NCBI GenBank assembly: GCA_002794785.1 | Contig: NBBA01000008.1 | Coordinates: forward strand, 1 to 64,000 | DNA: 64,000 nt | Reading direction: 5' to 3' | Source: Coniferiporia sulphurascens | Lineage: Eukaryota; Basidiomycota; Agaricomycetes; Hymenochaetales; Hymenochaetaceae | Shown: one piece after another, positions 1 to 10,433 of the stretch | Position numbering within the stretch: position 1 is the first letter of the stretch | Layout: each line of letters starts with the position of its first letter | Notes under the pieces: generated by a model | What the model was told of the DNA's origin: nothing | The model's input: only the letters and a program-made list of their open reading frames with translations | Database searches by the model: none | Translations under genes and position numbers: made by a program

Positions 1-763
1 CACGAGCGGTGTGGGCGCCGAGCATGCTGCAATTGTACTACTCATGGTCACGAATATGGTCGTCGCCGCTGTGCTCGTCTTCCTCCTGCACACCACCCGT
101 TCCGGATTCAAACGCACGGATACAACTTACCGACGTCTGATCATTTACATCTTCAACACAGGTCTAATCACTGGATTGTGCGGGCTCGCTGCGCTAATCA
201 CCGTCTTTGTGGCTCCCAATACGACCGTTTACGTATTCTTCCTCTTCATCGTCCCTGAGTGTACGTATACCCCTGATATTTGGCACGTTATTCTCCTTTT
301 CTTACACTCTCACCAATACAGTGTACATGAACTGTTTGCTAGCTTCGTGCGTCATGTTTCCCACTCCTACTTTGCTGAACACAGTTAATCCAGATTTTTT
401 TTTAAATCTAGGCTGAACTCACGCGACTATCATCGTTCATCGCCCGAGAGATCGAACGAATACAGTATGAATTCAACAGCGAATAGTCGGCGCGGTTACC
501 CTTCTCAGATATCGTCAGGCATGCACAAGGTTTGAAACTATCCTAATGGGCTAGACATTATACTAACCTTCGCCCTCGTCTGGGCAGCCCTCCCGCCCTC
601 CTCACATTGTGGATATAAGAATTGATACGGATACCGTGGCGGATGACGAGGTGAATTCTACCACCGATGGGACTGTCCAATAGGTTCTAACTCGATTTTA
701 TTTTAGGGCCTCGAAAGAATGCCATCCGCGGCAGGCAGTGTACGGAAAGGGGAGGCAGTTTGA
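1..763 (+). CDS. DUF6534-type integral membrane protein, C-terminal part (5' end outside window)
   Basis: Exons <1..260, 322..346, 412..529, 588..650, 707..763 join in one frame (522 nt, 174 codons with stop TGA 761-763). The visible protein starts inside a hydrophobic helix (VLLMVTNMVVAAVLVFLL), then a FKRTD..YRRLI linker, a helix around FNTGLITGLCGLAALITVFVA and a last helix ending PELYMNCLLASLNSRD. This order (R/K-T-D...N-T-G-L-.T....A.I...P......LY.N.LLA.LN.R) is the signature of the fungal DUF6534 domain, found in expanded families of Agaricomycete 7-TM-like proteins of unknown function. The tail after LNSR is hydrophilic and probably cytosolic. Introns of 61, 65, 58 and 56 nt all have GT..AG ends. 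The start codon and N-terminal helices lie upstream of the window. Family assignment is from motif recall; no function is claimed. Confidence 0.82.
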
Positions 764-3136
764 TTCCGGGTGTGATGTGCGTATCACCACCTGTCCACCC
801 ATCAGTACGGAACTCGAATGGACTCCCTATTCGGCCGCATGGGAGGGCTCATTGTTTGTATATTGAGTAACCAAGTATCGGGCGGTATTTTCTGTTCTCG
901 AGTCACGACTTATTGTCGAAATTTATTTATGACCGGATGTATGTCATGTACTGTGTAATAGTTTCCGTCTTTCGAGACGGCCCTTCGGCTCTTTACGAGA
1001 CGCCAGTTCGGATGTTCCCTGGTCTTCAGGATAAATCAGGTGACCATGGCTTGGGGCCCATCCACTCGAAGTTATGGACCATTCCGTTTCTACATAGGAT
1101 GAGCTCAAATCGAAGGGGATGCCACTTGTTTCTGCATAATGTAGCCGCCGATAGCAATTAATTTGCGGCCTCTCGCAGGCAGGTTTAGCCTCTGAGAGTA
1201 CAACATCGGCTTTGCGTCCTATGCAGTGGTCGGGTTTTACGGAATAAACGTACCTTAATAGGCATTATGTATTTCATCATATCGGAGGGTCGTTAAATAA
1301 GGACGCATACCGACTTCCCTGAGACAGTCCCGGGCTTACGGGTTCTGATATTTAATCACTCTTGAGTAGAAGTGTAAGTCGGATGTGTTGGTTTTCAGAA
1401 ATTTGCGGCGCGTGCAAATGCTTTCCTTACTCCAACTTGAATATCTTGTAACCAGAAGATAATCGCGCGAGGGAAACCGAGCGCGCATACAGCTCTGAAA
1501 TGTTTTAAACTCCGACGTCCGACTTCGGCATCGAGCTCGAACTTCAACAAGATGCTCTAGACCAAAGGTTGTTAATATGAAGCAGAAATTGAGAAGAGAA
1601 AATGCCTGTGTTTTATATGCAAGATCGTGGAAAGCAAAAATAAACGGTTTTTTAAAAGGCTCGGACTTCGAATCGAACTTGAAGAGGGATGTGATTTATA
1701 TCACGTGAGAGTGTTTATAAGCAAACCTTTCTCGGACCTCGGGCCGCTTCAAGCGATCAACTGAGCCATCTGTTAGAGGTATCATTCGTGACTTGTTCTC
1801 TCAGACTCTTCACCAGCTAGATAATCCCGCGACGCTATTTCATACGGTACTATGGCTCTGTTGCTCTTCGTGGGATCGGCTCAGCGCTACAAGAGCTAAG
1901 CAGCTTGCAATTTGAGTCTGCCTATTTCCGTCTTTGCTTTGGCACCCAGCGGTGAAAACGCTTGAAGACGGACATCACAGAATATGAACCTCCGATATCT
2001 TTACTTCTACGGCTTGCTTCAGCAATATAGGGGCAGATACAGCCTGGGGAGTATGGATGGCCTCTGATTGAAACTATTCGACTTGCGCGGATCATTGGCA
2101 ATTCGATAATGCCAGCCCAGTGCGTCCTCAGACATCATTGATCCCTGTTACTTTAGTCAAAATATTAGTCATCATTCTCTATGCATTTCGTGCGGTCTCG
2201 GGGCTATTCGATTTCTTACGTTGCATCGCAGTTTAGTCTGGGACCGATCAACACGGCGGGGACTAACACAGTCCGAAGTTGCTTTCACCCACAAGTACGT
2301 TCTATTCCCATAACGGCGTTTACATGGACGCGGCGTAAGTAACGTAATGCTCCAACATGACTTCACGGAGACTGTCGACGGCGCCATTGTTCCCTGAATG
2401 TCCTTCCGTACGACCGTCCAAATGTGCGCCTGTCCCTTTCTTTCATTGTGAGGGACGGCCATCGGGTCCTTACAGGCCACTGCGGTTACTTATTTCTGGC
2501 CCAGCTGTCTTTTGTCTTACTCCGTGGCTCCTGTCTCAATGAATACTATCTTGGGATTACCGGAGCTATTTCTTGTCTTGAACTAGTTGGGTTGATCGGA
2601 CAGTCAGTTTACCTCATCTGCACGGCGTCCTGACACATAACAGTCTAAGGAGTTAATCTCCGCACACAATGAATTTGAAACGGCCTGGACCTCACCGATG
2701 ATGTCCGTATTTGAATTGCAATGCGACGACATCTGTTCTACTTTGACCGTCATTGCCAAGCACGTATGAGGGCATGAAGCACCGTTATTTCGCCATTCTT
2801 ACCATCGCAAGTGTACATACGCGGCCTCATCTGCACCGGTCGGGAATACAATGGATGACTTACCCCAGTGGATCACAAGATGAGCGGTGCTTGCTGGTCA
2901 AGTGCTCGTTTCACGTCTGTGTTCACATTTCAGATGAGCTTGGTAATATCTACTCCTCCGACATATTTGGGCGGCGGAATGTGGCGCATTTGTCCGATTG
3001 AGCGTCCTTTCTGCACCGCCATAAATCCACAGAACGGTATAAAGGAGCGTCCGAGCTGCCACCTACACCCACTAACAAATCCTCCCTAGCTACTTCTCAA
3101 CCAGTCCCATCAAGCTACTTTCTCCAAACACTGATT
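764..3136. other. Intergenic region, about 2.4 kb
   Basis: No open frame here has basidiomycete-like coding character or supported splice sites. A tRNA-like pair of A-box and B-box motifs on the minus strand (about 1660-1775) does not fold into a tRNA. The 3' end holds the promoter of the gene starting at 3137. Confidence 0.6.
3038..3043 (+). promoter_or_regulatory. Probable TATA box (TATAAA)
   Basis: A TATAAA lies 94 bases before the ATG at 3137. The paralog starting at 40798 on the minus strand has a TATAA at almost the same distance (40894-40890), so the position looks conserved. Inferred from sequence and spacing only. Confidence 0.5.
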
Positions 3137-3765
3137 ATGTCGTCGGCAATCGTCCTCCCACCTCTGAAAACCTGGGCGCAGCAGCGTCTCACCGCCCTCA
3201 TCACGGCGAAGACCCAGACGGATTTCGATCAGGCGTTCAACAACTTTGTGTCAAAGAATGCGCAGGTGGTGTTCAACGGCGTTCCACTGACGCGAGACCA
3301 GTACAAGCAGCAGCTCCAAGGAGAGCGCATCCTCGAGCGTGCCGCGACGATCAACGTCTTGAACGCCATACAGGCGGCGCAACTCAACACACAGGCTACA
3401 CAGGTTCGTTTTCTTATCCTTCATTCTAGCATTTGAATTCCGACTAATCTCAATGCAACGTAGGACTCTGGCCTAGTGGGCATCTTTTACGATGCAACAT
3501 ACGTTGAGAAGATTCTCATTTTGGGTGCCCCTGCTGAGCATTCAGTCCAATCGTCACTTAACATCCAGTTAGTTCTACTCCCTTCCTCTTCATACTCCGT
3601 TCTATCCAATACTTATTTCCAAAACTTTCAAGGGTTGCGCAGGATGAGCTGATCCCCCTCCCTCCTGCGGGAATCCGTGGTGATGTCGATCGTCGACGTG
3701 TGGTCTCGCTGAACCAGGTGTCCATTGATCAGCGCGGCGAGATCAATGACAACGCCAACAATTAA
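3137..3765 (+). CDS. Small NTF2-like protein (167 aa), paralog of 40077-40798
   Basis: Exons 3137..3403, 3464..3567, 3633..3765 give 168 codons including TAA. The protein starts MSSAIVLPPLKTWAQQRLTA and contains NGVPLTRDQYKQQLQ, then GLVGIFYDATY after intron 1 and VDRRRVVSLNQVS near the C-terminus. The cone-shaped pattern (helical N-terminus, an NG..L.RD.Y turn, then alternating strands ending in a DRRR...NQV strand) suggests an NTF2-like fold; this is inferred, not computed. The gene at 40077-40798 shares the NG..LSRD.Y motif, the YDAT strand, the DRRR..TVNQV strand and both intron positions and phases (0 then 2). No catalytic residue or signal peptide is evident. Start: first ATG after a TATA box. 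Function unknown; such small proteins are usually annotated as hypothetical in Agaricomycetes. Confidence 0.75.
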
Positions 3766-4267
3766 TTCAGCCGCTTAATGCCCAGCGTACCGGGATAAGT
3801 TCCCACAGTTTCTGATGTATCTTCGACCAGTAAATATGTATACAAACTAATATAACTGTATGGTTCCATGATCTCTTGTACAAGGAATTAAAGTTTGTAT
3901 AAGGCTGTACACCCACTCTCAGACTAAAAGAGCCAGAAAGAAATGCCCGTCCGTACGTCCACTCAAGTATACTCACATGCACGCCGCGGTATTTAGTAAG
4001 ACGCTCCTCTGCTTTATTCCGGGTTGTGCTTTATCGATAGTAGACCTCGTTCACTTTCGGTGGTGTACATTAAGCCCCGTAACTTTGTATCTAAGTTACT
4101 TCCGTCAACCCGAGAATCAAACAGCAGCGAGCCTCAATAGATTTGGTAAAAGATATTTTGAATACACAAACAAGCTTTGAACATAAGTCAAGACGGTGGC
4201 GCGCGACACGACAAGAGGACTAAGTAATTGACGTACAAGGTTGGTCATCTCCGTGAATGTCATATAC
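3766..4267. other. Convergent 3' intergenic region
   Basis: Lies between the stop codons of the NTF2-like gene (+) and MT1 (-), so it holds both 3' UTRs. No other feature seen. Confidence 0.5.
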
Positions 4268-5256
4268 CTATTCCGCAGGACGCTGCGCATATACTATCCG
4301 AACTTTCTTTTCTGAACCTTTTGTCTCGTCCCACTCCTTCCCTAAAGCGTCGATGAGCCGATCAAATTCTTCCTCAGATTCGACGAAACCGAAACCCCCA
4401 GACTCGAGTATAGGAGTCTTCATAGCACGAAAGGCTAAAACAAGGTTGTCGCGTGCTTCTTCGCCTTGTTGCCCCGCCCACGCTCCAAGCGGAATCGATC
4501 GCGTTTCCACAGTGATATTAACAAATCCTGCTTTCCGAAGCAGCGAAGGGAGCTCATCGCTGACGTCGACCACGAGATCGCGAGATGCAAAAAGTGCTCG
4601 GCGTAGGCGAGCGTGCCTTTCGTTGATTGGTCCGGCATAATTATCCCCATATTCGCCAAGCTGAGCCCAGCCGCTCGGCTTGAGGACACGGAATATCTGA
4701 TTGATTGCTTGAGGCCATTCCGTTCGTTTGAGTGCACTAAACAGAAACCTCTGGTGGACAAAGTCAAATTTATTTGACCATTCTCCGGGAAGCGCTGTGA
4801 TTGAGTTGACCGAGAACGACATGTTCAAAGGGCGCGCCCTTGGGAAAAAAGTACTTTCAATGTCGATCCCATGCAGAATGGCTGACGGTGATAATTGGGA
4901 GGCTATATCTAGAAGCCATGCCGCTGTCAAGATAAGAAGTATTATGAAAAGTTCTTTAAAGACGATGAAAGGTCGCCAACGTACCGGTCCCAACGCCAGA
5001 ATCAAGCACAGCATAACCGGAGCCGCTCTTGAAAGGAGGAAGTAGAAGCCTGCCCTCGAACGCCCCCTTAAACACTTTATGCTGGAGTTCAAGCCTGGTG
5101 CGAGAGCATTTAGGACAATTCCGAACCACAAGTCAGACAGACGGACCTTTCGGCTTCTTGTTCGTCCACAGGAAGAATGTAATTGGAATCTGGGTCCTTG
5201 TGAAACACGCGAGGAATGTGCGGAATGGACCACGCCAAGCGGTCAGGTTCAGTCAT
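4268..5256 (-). CDS. SAM-dependent class I methyltransferase MT1 (291 aa)
   Basis: Complement of exons 5256..5147, 5094..4985, 4923..4268 (876 nt with TAG). The N-terminus carries the family block IPHIPRVF...NYILPVDEQEAERLELQHKVFK. Exon 2 ends in motif I (AVLDSGVGT, split by intron 2), completed by AAWLLDIASQ in exon 3. The acidic motif II is HGIDIE. SITALP and KFDFVHQR follow (post-motif segments), then RVLKPSGWAQLGE, the typical post-III strand. This is a complete Rossmann-fold methyltransferase binding S-adenosylmethionine. The acceptor substrate cannot be told; relatives in fungi are usually soluble small-molecule methyltransferases. Exon 2 is exactly 110 nt, as in the three paralogs (MT2-MT4), and introns sit at the same codons (phase 2 inside an Arg codon, phase 1 inside motif I). 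The ATG at 5256 aligns with the starts of the paralogs. Intact reading frame. Confidence 0.88.
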
Positions 5257-6451
5257 ACCTGAGGACACGGGAGAATCCATGTCTAGACGGAGTGTTATGG
5301 GGGGTGTTATGGGTCAACCCACGGACACGATTTTCGGCAGCTTAATTTATGCGAAGGCACTAGCAGATTGACTTAGAGGACCATGAGAACAGCCCAAAAT
5401 ATCTTGACTAGAAAGTCCTAATAAGTCTTATTCCGATTTCAGAACGACTAGTACCGAGAAGCCACCAGCTCCTTGAATCTTCTGTTCTTAGCAAACCTTA
5501 GTAGATCTATGCATGCTTCACCTTTGCGATGATATATCCTCCTTGAATATCTGGAACGAGCGTTTCTCAAGCATAGAGACCCAGAACCCTTTACTTGACA
5601 TTAGGCGTAAGGCCCTGGCAAGCAGCTTCAGATTCAAAAGTTCGCCAGTGGCGGAGAACTGCGTGATTGCGGGAATTTTGCGTATTTGGGTATGTTTACT
5701 TTCTACGGAAAGTCCCAGAAAGCCGAAAGTCCGAATAGTCAAACTCCGTTTTTGCGCGGATTTTGCATGTGAAGAGCGACTTCAATGGGGTCTTATACCG
5801 ATACTCAGAGTCGTGTAAGGTATTTCAGTCTACCAGCCTCATTTTAGCTCCTACATAGACTACGTGCAAGATCTATAATTTCTCACGAGCCATGGAACTC
5901 TGGAATCGCAGCTTCAAGTTAGAATACTCTCAGGGGAATATAAAGAACGGAAAAGGGATCAAAGCAACTCATAACCCTCATGTCTCATACACCAGATTCA
6001 AGGCCAAATGATCTCATCAGTACGCTTGTCTTCATTCTTGTAAATCAGATTCATTTCCGATCCCTTTTTAGGCAGACGTTCGAGTCAGTCACAACTCGAA
6101 AAGAGAGCCACGGCCCACAACTTTTCAGAATCACCACAGGTCTGCATGAATTCGCAGTCTGGCCAATCGATGTAAGTAATGAATGAAATCTGTGGTAGGA
6201 AAGTCTAATCTGGAAGCTTAAAGCTTGAATATCCGGGCCATCGTCTTATTAGCATTTTAAATTCAAAAGGCATGCCTTGTATCATCCAGTAACATGCATT
6301 AACTTTACGTTCGAAGAAGTTACGGCAGCATTTCTGTGACCTCCTGAAATCGGGAAGCATTTAACAAATTGACTCAGAGAAGCTCCACTAGAGCACTAGG
6401 TAGCCGGGTAAAGATTGTAAATTGTAAATAAAGTATGTGAATCTCGATAGT
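5257..6451. other. Intergenic region between MT1 and MT2
   Basis: About 1.2 kb holding the MT1 promoter side and the MT2 3' side. Both genes are on the minus strand and head-to-tail. No further gene or repeat was recognised. Confidence 0.5.
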
Positions 6452-7399
6452 CTAATCAACGGGACGCCGGGCGTACACTATCCGAACTTTCTTCTCTGCC
6501 CCTTTCGTCTCATCCCACTCCTTCCCTAGGGCGTCGATGAGCTGATCAAAATCTTCCTCGGACTCGACATATCCAAAACCCCCAGACTTTAGAATAGGAG
6601 TCTTCATGGCTCGGAAGACCGAGATGAAATTGTCGCGTGCTTCTACTCCTTGCTGTCCCGCCCACGCTCCAAGCGGAATCGACCGTGTCTCTACAGTGAT
6701 ACTAACAAACCCCGCCTTCCGGAGCAGCGAAGGGAGCTCATCGTAGACGTCGACCACGAGATCGCGGGATGCGAAAAGTGCTCGGCGTAAGCGAGCGTGC
6801 CTTTCGTTGATTGGTCCGGCATAATTGTCTCCAAATTCGCCGAGCTGTATCCAGCCACCCGGTTTAAGAACACGGTACATCTGGCCAAGTGCCTGCGTCC
6901 ACTCTGACTGCTTGAGCGCGGCCAATAATAACCTCTGATGAACAAAATCGAATTTTTCTGTCCATTCCTTGGGAAGTGCTGTGACTGAAGTGACCGAGAA
7001 GGACACGTTTAAAGGGCGAACTTGCGGGAAAAGTCGGCCCTCAATGTCGATCCCGTGCAGAATGGCCGACGGAGATATTTGAGAAGCGATGTCTAGCAGC
7101 CAGGCACCTGCCAAGAAACAATGAACAAACTAAAATATTCCCCTGCAAGAGTCTAGACGAACCTGTTCCAGAACCAGAGTCGAGTACGGCATAACTTGAA
7201 TCCTTCTTAAAAGGAGGAAGCAAAACTCTGTCTTCGAAGACCATTTTAAACAATTTGTGCTGAAGTGTTAGCCTGTGGAAGGGGACAATTCAGACACATA
7301 TCGAATCTCAAACCAGACAATCTGACCTCCTAGCCTCTTGTTCATCAGCAGGGAGAACATAGTTGGAACCAGGGTAATTATTGAATACTCGAGGGGAGT
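6452..7399 (-). pseudogene. Methyltransferase MT2, 3' part (exon 1 remainder, exons 2 and 3), split by LINE insertion
   Basis: Exon 3 is 7107..6452 (656 nt, the same length as in MT1), exon 2 7272..7163 (110 nt) and the retained part of exon 1 7386..7327. The reading frame is open and carries AVLDSGSGTG / AWLLDIASQ (motif I), HGIDIE (motif II), FDFVHQR and RVLKPGGWIQLGE. Exon 1 stops abruptly at an A-rich LINE tail beyond 7399. The missing start codon and first 24 residues are found 14.3 kb away at 21798-21728, still in frame. The 13-bp sequence ACTCGAGGGGAGT (7387-7399) is repeated at 21728-21740 as the target-site duplication. MT2 would have encoded 298 aa before insertion; apart from the insertion no stop or frameshift is visible, so loss is recent. 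The remaining part has no obvious promoter of its own. Confidence 0.9.
7387..7399. repeat. Target-site duplication of LINE-1 element (3' copy)
   Basis: ACTCGAGGGGAGT, identical to 21728-21740. It sits exactly at the break in MT2 exon 1 and directly next to the A-rich LINE 3' tail. Confidence 0.93.
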
Positions 7400-7589
7400 T
7401 TTTTTTATTTATTTTTTATTTATTTTTAATTCAGCATTTGTATACCGCTACATTACAAAGTAAAAGATGCGGATGTGAGACTATCGGAAGTGGAGTGTCA
7501 GAGGAGATTAACAAGATATGAAGTTTCTGGTTTTGATTCTACGAAAAAGGTATGAGGATTTTGTTTCTGAATTTTAAACGTATATGAGA

Positions 7590-8519
7590 TCAAGGTGGGA
7601 AGAAGCGAGAGATGGGTATTGGGTCATGAGCAGTAAAAGATTTAGTAAACGCGTTGGAAGAATTGAAAAAGGAAGCGAGTTTTTGAAGATATGATTCCTT
7701 GGTAAAAAGAATGTGGTCCGGAGGTGGAATGACGTTCCCGAATGCCTGAATGCGAGCGGATTTTAGAAGAGGACATCGACGAATAATGTGATCTCTGGTT
7801 TGTATGGGTGATCCGCATGGGCATGATATGAGTTCGGAGGGTACGAAACGCCGATAGTAGTCGCCAAAGTGGCCGTGTCCAGTAATAGCATGAAAGATGC
7901 GCAAGGATATGTCTCGAGGATAATAGAATTTTTTCCAAAATTGTGGTAGTTTCGAAGATGGTATTCCGGTTATGGTGTTGAATGACGCGGACTCCAATAT
8001 GTTTTTTGTATTTTGGATTTGGTGAGACCATGATGTGATAGCGCGCAAATTTATGTCTTCCTTCTCTCCTGCGTATGTTTTTAAAAGGAATGGACGGCCA
8101 ATTGGGGAAAAGTGCGTGAGATTGTCGGCGATGACGTTTCCGGGTATGTCGAGGTGACCTGGGGACCAATGAAGATGAATATGATGTCTGGTGTTGGAAG
8201 TAAATGTGTCTGTAAACTTGCGGAATATTTTGGAAGAGCATTGAGCCGCGTGAGGGGATAAGTCAAGAATGGCGGGGATACAAGAGGATGAATCGGAGAA
8301 GAAATGAATGTTGTTAATATGAGATGAAGAAAAGATGTGACGTTTACGAAAGAGAGAGATGCGTTCGGTACATTTTGCAAGAGCGTACATTTCTGCGTCG
8401 AACGATGAGCCTGAGGGAGAACAGTAGAAGTGGCCGAGATCAGCTACGAGACCATGATGATAGATAACGAATGAAGAAATGGTGGCGGATTTGTTGTTTT
8501 TGTAAGTTTTGGAACCATC
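7590..8519 (-). CDS. LINE-1 ORF2, 3' part: RNase H domain and C-terminus
   Basis: Begins at the chromovirus boundary with GAT GGT TCC (DGSK, the first catalytic Asp of RNase H) and continues through FDAEMYALAKC (catalytic Glu), FFSDSSS (Asp) and HLHWSPGHLDIPGNVIADN (the last Asp region). The C-terminus has the FHAITGHGHFGDYY...CPCGS....DHIIRRCPL zinc-like segment seen downstream of RNase H in Tad-like LINEs. Joined to 19162..16145 through the duplicated ACACC, the reading frame is continuous, 1316 codons with stop. Confidence 0.88.
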   Translation of the reverse strand, partial: DGSKTYKNNKSATISSFVIYHHGLVADLGHFYCSPSGSSFDAEMYALAKCTERISLFRKRHIFSSSHINNIHFFSDSSSCIPAILDLSPHAAQCSSKIFRKFTDTFTSNTRHHIHLHWSPGHLDIPGNVIADNLTHFSPIGRPFLLKTYAGEKEDINLRAITSWSHQIQNTKNILESASFNTITGIPSSKLPQFWKKFYYPRDISLRIFHAITGHGHFGDYYRRFVPSELISCPCGSPIQTRDHIIRRCPLLKSARIQAFGNVIPPPDHILFTKESYLQKLASFFNSSNAFTKSFTAHDPIPISRFFPP

Positions 8520-8524
8520 GGTGT
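8520..8524. repeat. 5-bp target-site duplication of the nested LTR element (left copy)
   Basis: GGTGT on the plus strand (ACACC in LINE sense), identical to 16145-16149, immediately outside the LTR ends. Confidence 0.93.
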
Positions 8525-9084
8525 TGTTAAGCTCAATGGTTACACGGTGATCGACGTTGGGGCTTCCTGATCATTGAGACTGATGGTACGGCAACGGGGC
8601 TTCCTAGATGTCGTAAGGCGGAGATGATCGGCGATGGGGCTTCCTAATCGGCGATGTGGATGAGGTAGGCTTCTTATAGCGAGTCGGGTTACGACGAAGC
8701 GACTTATAGCTAAGTGGCGCACAGTAGGCTGGTGGTAACAGATAATGGGCTTGTATGAACAAAGAGCACAAGCTTAGGGCTTGTGCTACTGAAGTTACAT
8801 GCTTATATGTTACTTTAGGTGTTTGTTACTGTAGCGACTTGGTTAGGTGTGTTTACCAGCCTTATAGAAGGTCCTGGAAACTCAAGGAATGCCTTGGTAA
8901 TACAAGTACGGTGATCAGTAAGCAAAGCACGTCATGATGGTGCAATAGGGCGTCATCATGGCGTCGTATGGTGTAAGGCGAATAAGGATGAGTAAGAGAG
9001 AGAAATGGGGGAGTTGCGCTGACTAATGACGATGAAGGGGAAGTGAGTCAGCGCAGGAAGGGTAAGTAAAGGAAAATTGTAACA
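8525..9084 (-). repeat. 3' LTR of the chromovirus (560 bp)
   Basis: Identical to 15585-16144 except at 8575, 8596, 8686 and 8790. It begins TGTTACAA and ends CTTAACA in element sense. A 60-codon open frame inside (8755-8937) is duplicated with the LTR and is not considered coding. Confidence 0.96.
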
Positions 9085-9097
9085 TTGCCTCCCATTT
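9085..9097 (-). promoter_or_regulatory. Polypurine tract before the 3' LTR
   Basis: In element sense AAATGGGAGGCAA abuts the TG of the 3' LTR. A purine-rich tract at this place is the usual primer for plus-strand DNA synthesis in LTR retroelements. Confidence 0.7.
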
Positions 9098-9554
9098 AGG
9101 ATCGACAAGTCACCGAATTGTCAATAAAAAAATAAAGTATAAGAGAAGAGAAAAAAAATCCAGGTGTATCAAGATGCCGACCAGACAGGTCTTTAAGTGT
9201 AATGTCTGGCTCACCGCAGAGTTTGTTGCCGCACTCTTTGGTACCTAATCCTGGTCTTTCACCAATATTAATGGTATAATGTCTTTACGACGGTGAAAAA
9301 GCGGAAAACTGATGCAAAAAGAATCCCTAACCCGGATTGCGAGTCATAGTAGCCTATAGGGCCAAGTGAAGGCCAATAAACGATAAGGAAAAGGCAAGCT
9401 GCCAATAAGGGCGATAACAAGCAGAGAAATGGGCGTAAGAAAAATGAAGAAAGGAAAACGCACTATCGGGCCTTTTAAGGTCGTACCCAGGAGTAGTAGT
9501 TTAGGGTCGTTGCGGACGCACGCTAGTTTACTGTCATTGCGGACTAGGAAACCC
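9098..9554. other. Non-coding part of the chromovirus before the 3' LTR
   Basis: Between the stop of the last 3' ORF (9555) and the polypurine tract. No conserved feature recognised. Confidence 0.5.
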
Positions 9555-10433
9555 TTAGTTCGAATGCTCGTCGTTGTTTGACCCCATGTCTATGTCATCG
9601 GGGTTGATCCCAGCCTCGACGTCGTCCATGTAGGCTTGCAGTAGTGCACGCGCTCCTAAATCGGATAGGTGTACCGTGCGTCTTCTGTTCGGGTCGTTGC
9701 GCTGTGGCGGCGGTCGGTTTTCGTCGTTGTCGGTCACTTGCTCCTGTCCGTGTTGTGGACATTCCCCGGGAGGATGACGAGGTGCTGCCTTTTTGCACCA
9801 AGGACACGTATATTGTACGCAATACGTGGTGAGGTGTGCGGGTGAGAGGCATGCTGAGCAGTGAGTGCGGGATGATGACGGTGATGACTCTTGAGAGTGC
9901 GACGTAATGATTACTGGGAGTGGTTCCGTCTGAGTGGCCGAATTTTGTCGAGTGACCGCGGGGGACGAGGGAACCGTTTGGACGAGAGGTGGAACAGGTG
10001 TGGGGCGGTAAAGATGTGCCTGAGGGTGAAGGGGGATGAGTACTTGGTGTATACCTTCCTCCTCTAGTGCCTCGTAGTCCGTGTTTCGTAGCAATCTGAG
10101 ATCGTCGACAAGATTACTGAGGCGGGAGTCTAGCATCTCCGTTATCTCCTGTGCGTGCCATGCCAAGCGTTGCATGTCCTCCACTGTCCGTAGGCGTTGT
10201 CGCATCCGGTTGACTTGGTGGGCTCGGGGGTGAGATGCGAGGAGACGACTGACGTCGGCGTCCAGGTCTGGGGCTGCCAGTACGTGCTGGAGGATGGTAC
10301 GTGGGAGGAGGGGTGCGGTGTGGCGGCTCGAGTTCTGTGTCGGGTACCGGCGTCGTGTTGCCATGTGGTGTCGGCGACGGTACTCTGCGCTGGTGCCGCT
10401 GTTCCTGGAGTTGGGCTGCGAGTGCGAGTTCAT
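9555..10433 (-). CDS. Chromovirus extra 3' ORF, distal part: helical segment plus two zinc knuckles
   Basis: Lies between the end of pol and the 3' LTR, the position env takes in other elements. The frame contains a helical stretch (RTILQHVLAAPDLDADVSRL followed by HQVNRMRQRLRTVEDMQRL and EITEMLDSRLSNLVDDLRLL) and two CCHC-type motifs: CSACLSPAHLTTYC (C-x2-C-x4-H-x4-C) and CPWCKKAAPRHPPGEC (C-x2-C-x5-H-x4-C). The first 30 or so residues from the ATG at 10433 are probably a shadow of the upstream frame. The true protein probably continues from the 10869-10114 frame through a frameshift (or an undetected intron) near 10310-10400. No envelope, protease or polymerase motifs are present. Function unknown; a nucleic-acid-binding role is inferred from the knuckles. 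Confidence 0.55.
   Translation of the reverse strand: MNSHSQPNSRNSGTSAEYRRRHHMATRRRYPTQNSSRHTAPLLPRTILQHVLAAPDLDADVSRLLASHPRAHQVNRMRQRLRTVEDMQRLAWHAQEITEMLDSRLSNLVDDLRLLRNTDYEALEEEGIHQVLIPLHPQAHLYRPTPVPPLVQTVPSSPAVTRQNSATQTEPLPVIITSHSQESSPSSSRTHCSACLSPAHLTTYCVQYTCPWCKKAAPRHPPGECPQHGQEQVTDNDENRPPPQRNDPNRRRTVHLSDLGARALLQAYMDDVEAGINPDDIDMGSNNDEHSN

Noticed and set aside
1655..1790. tRNA-like A-box (TGGCTCAGTTG) and B-box (GTTCGATTC) on the minus strand followed by TTTT
   Set aside because: The predicted acceptor arms do not pair and the T-stem has only one or two pairs, so no cloverleaf forms. At best a decayed tRNA-derived sequence.
2172..2480. 102-codon open frame on the minus strand in the first intergenic region
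   Set aside because: No domain pattern, no splice partners, composition like surrounding non-coding DNA.
8755..8937. 60-codon open frame repeated identically in length at 15815-15997
   Set aside because: It lies wholly in the LTR and is duplicated with it; no protein-like features.
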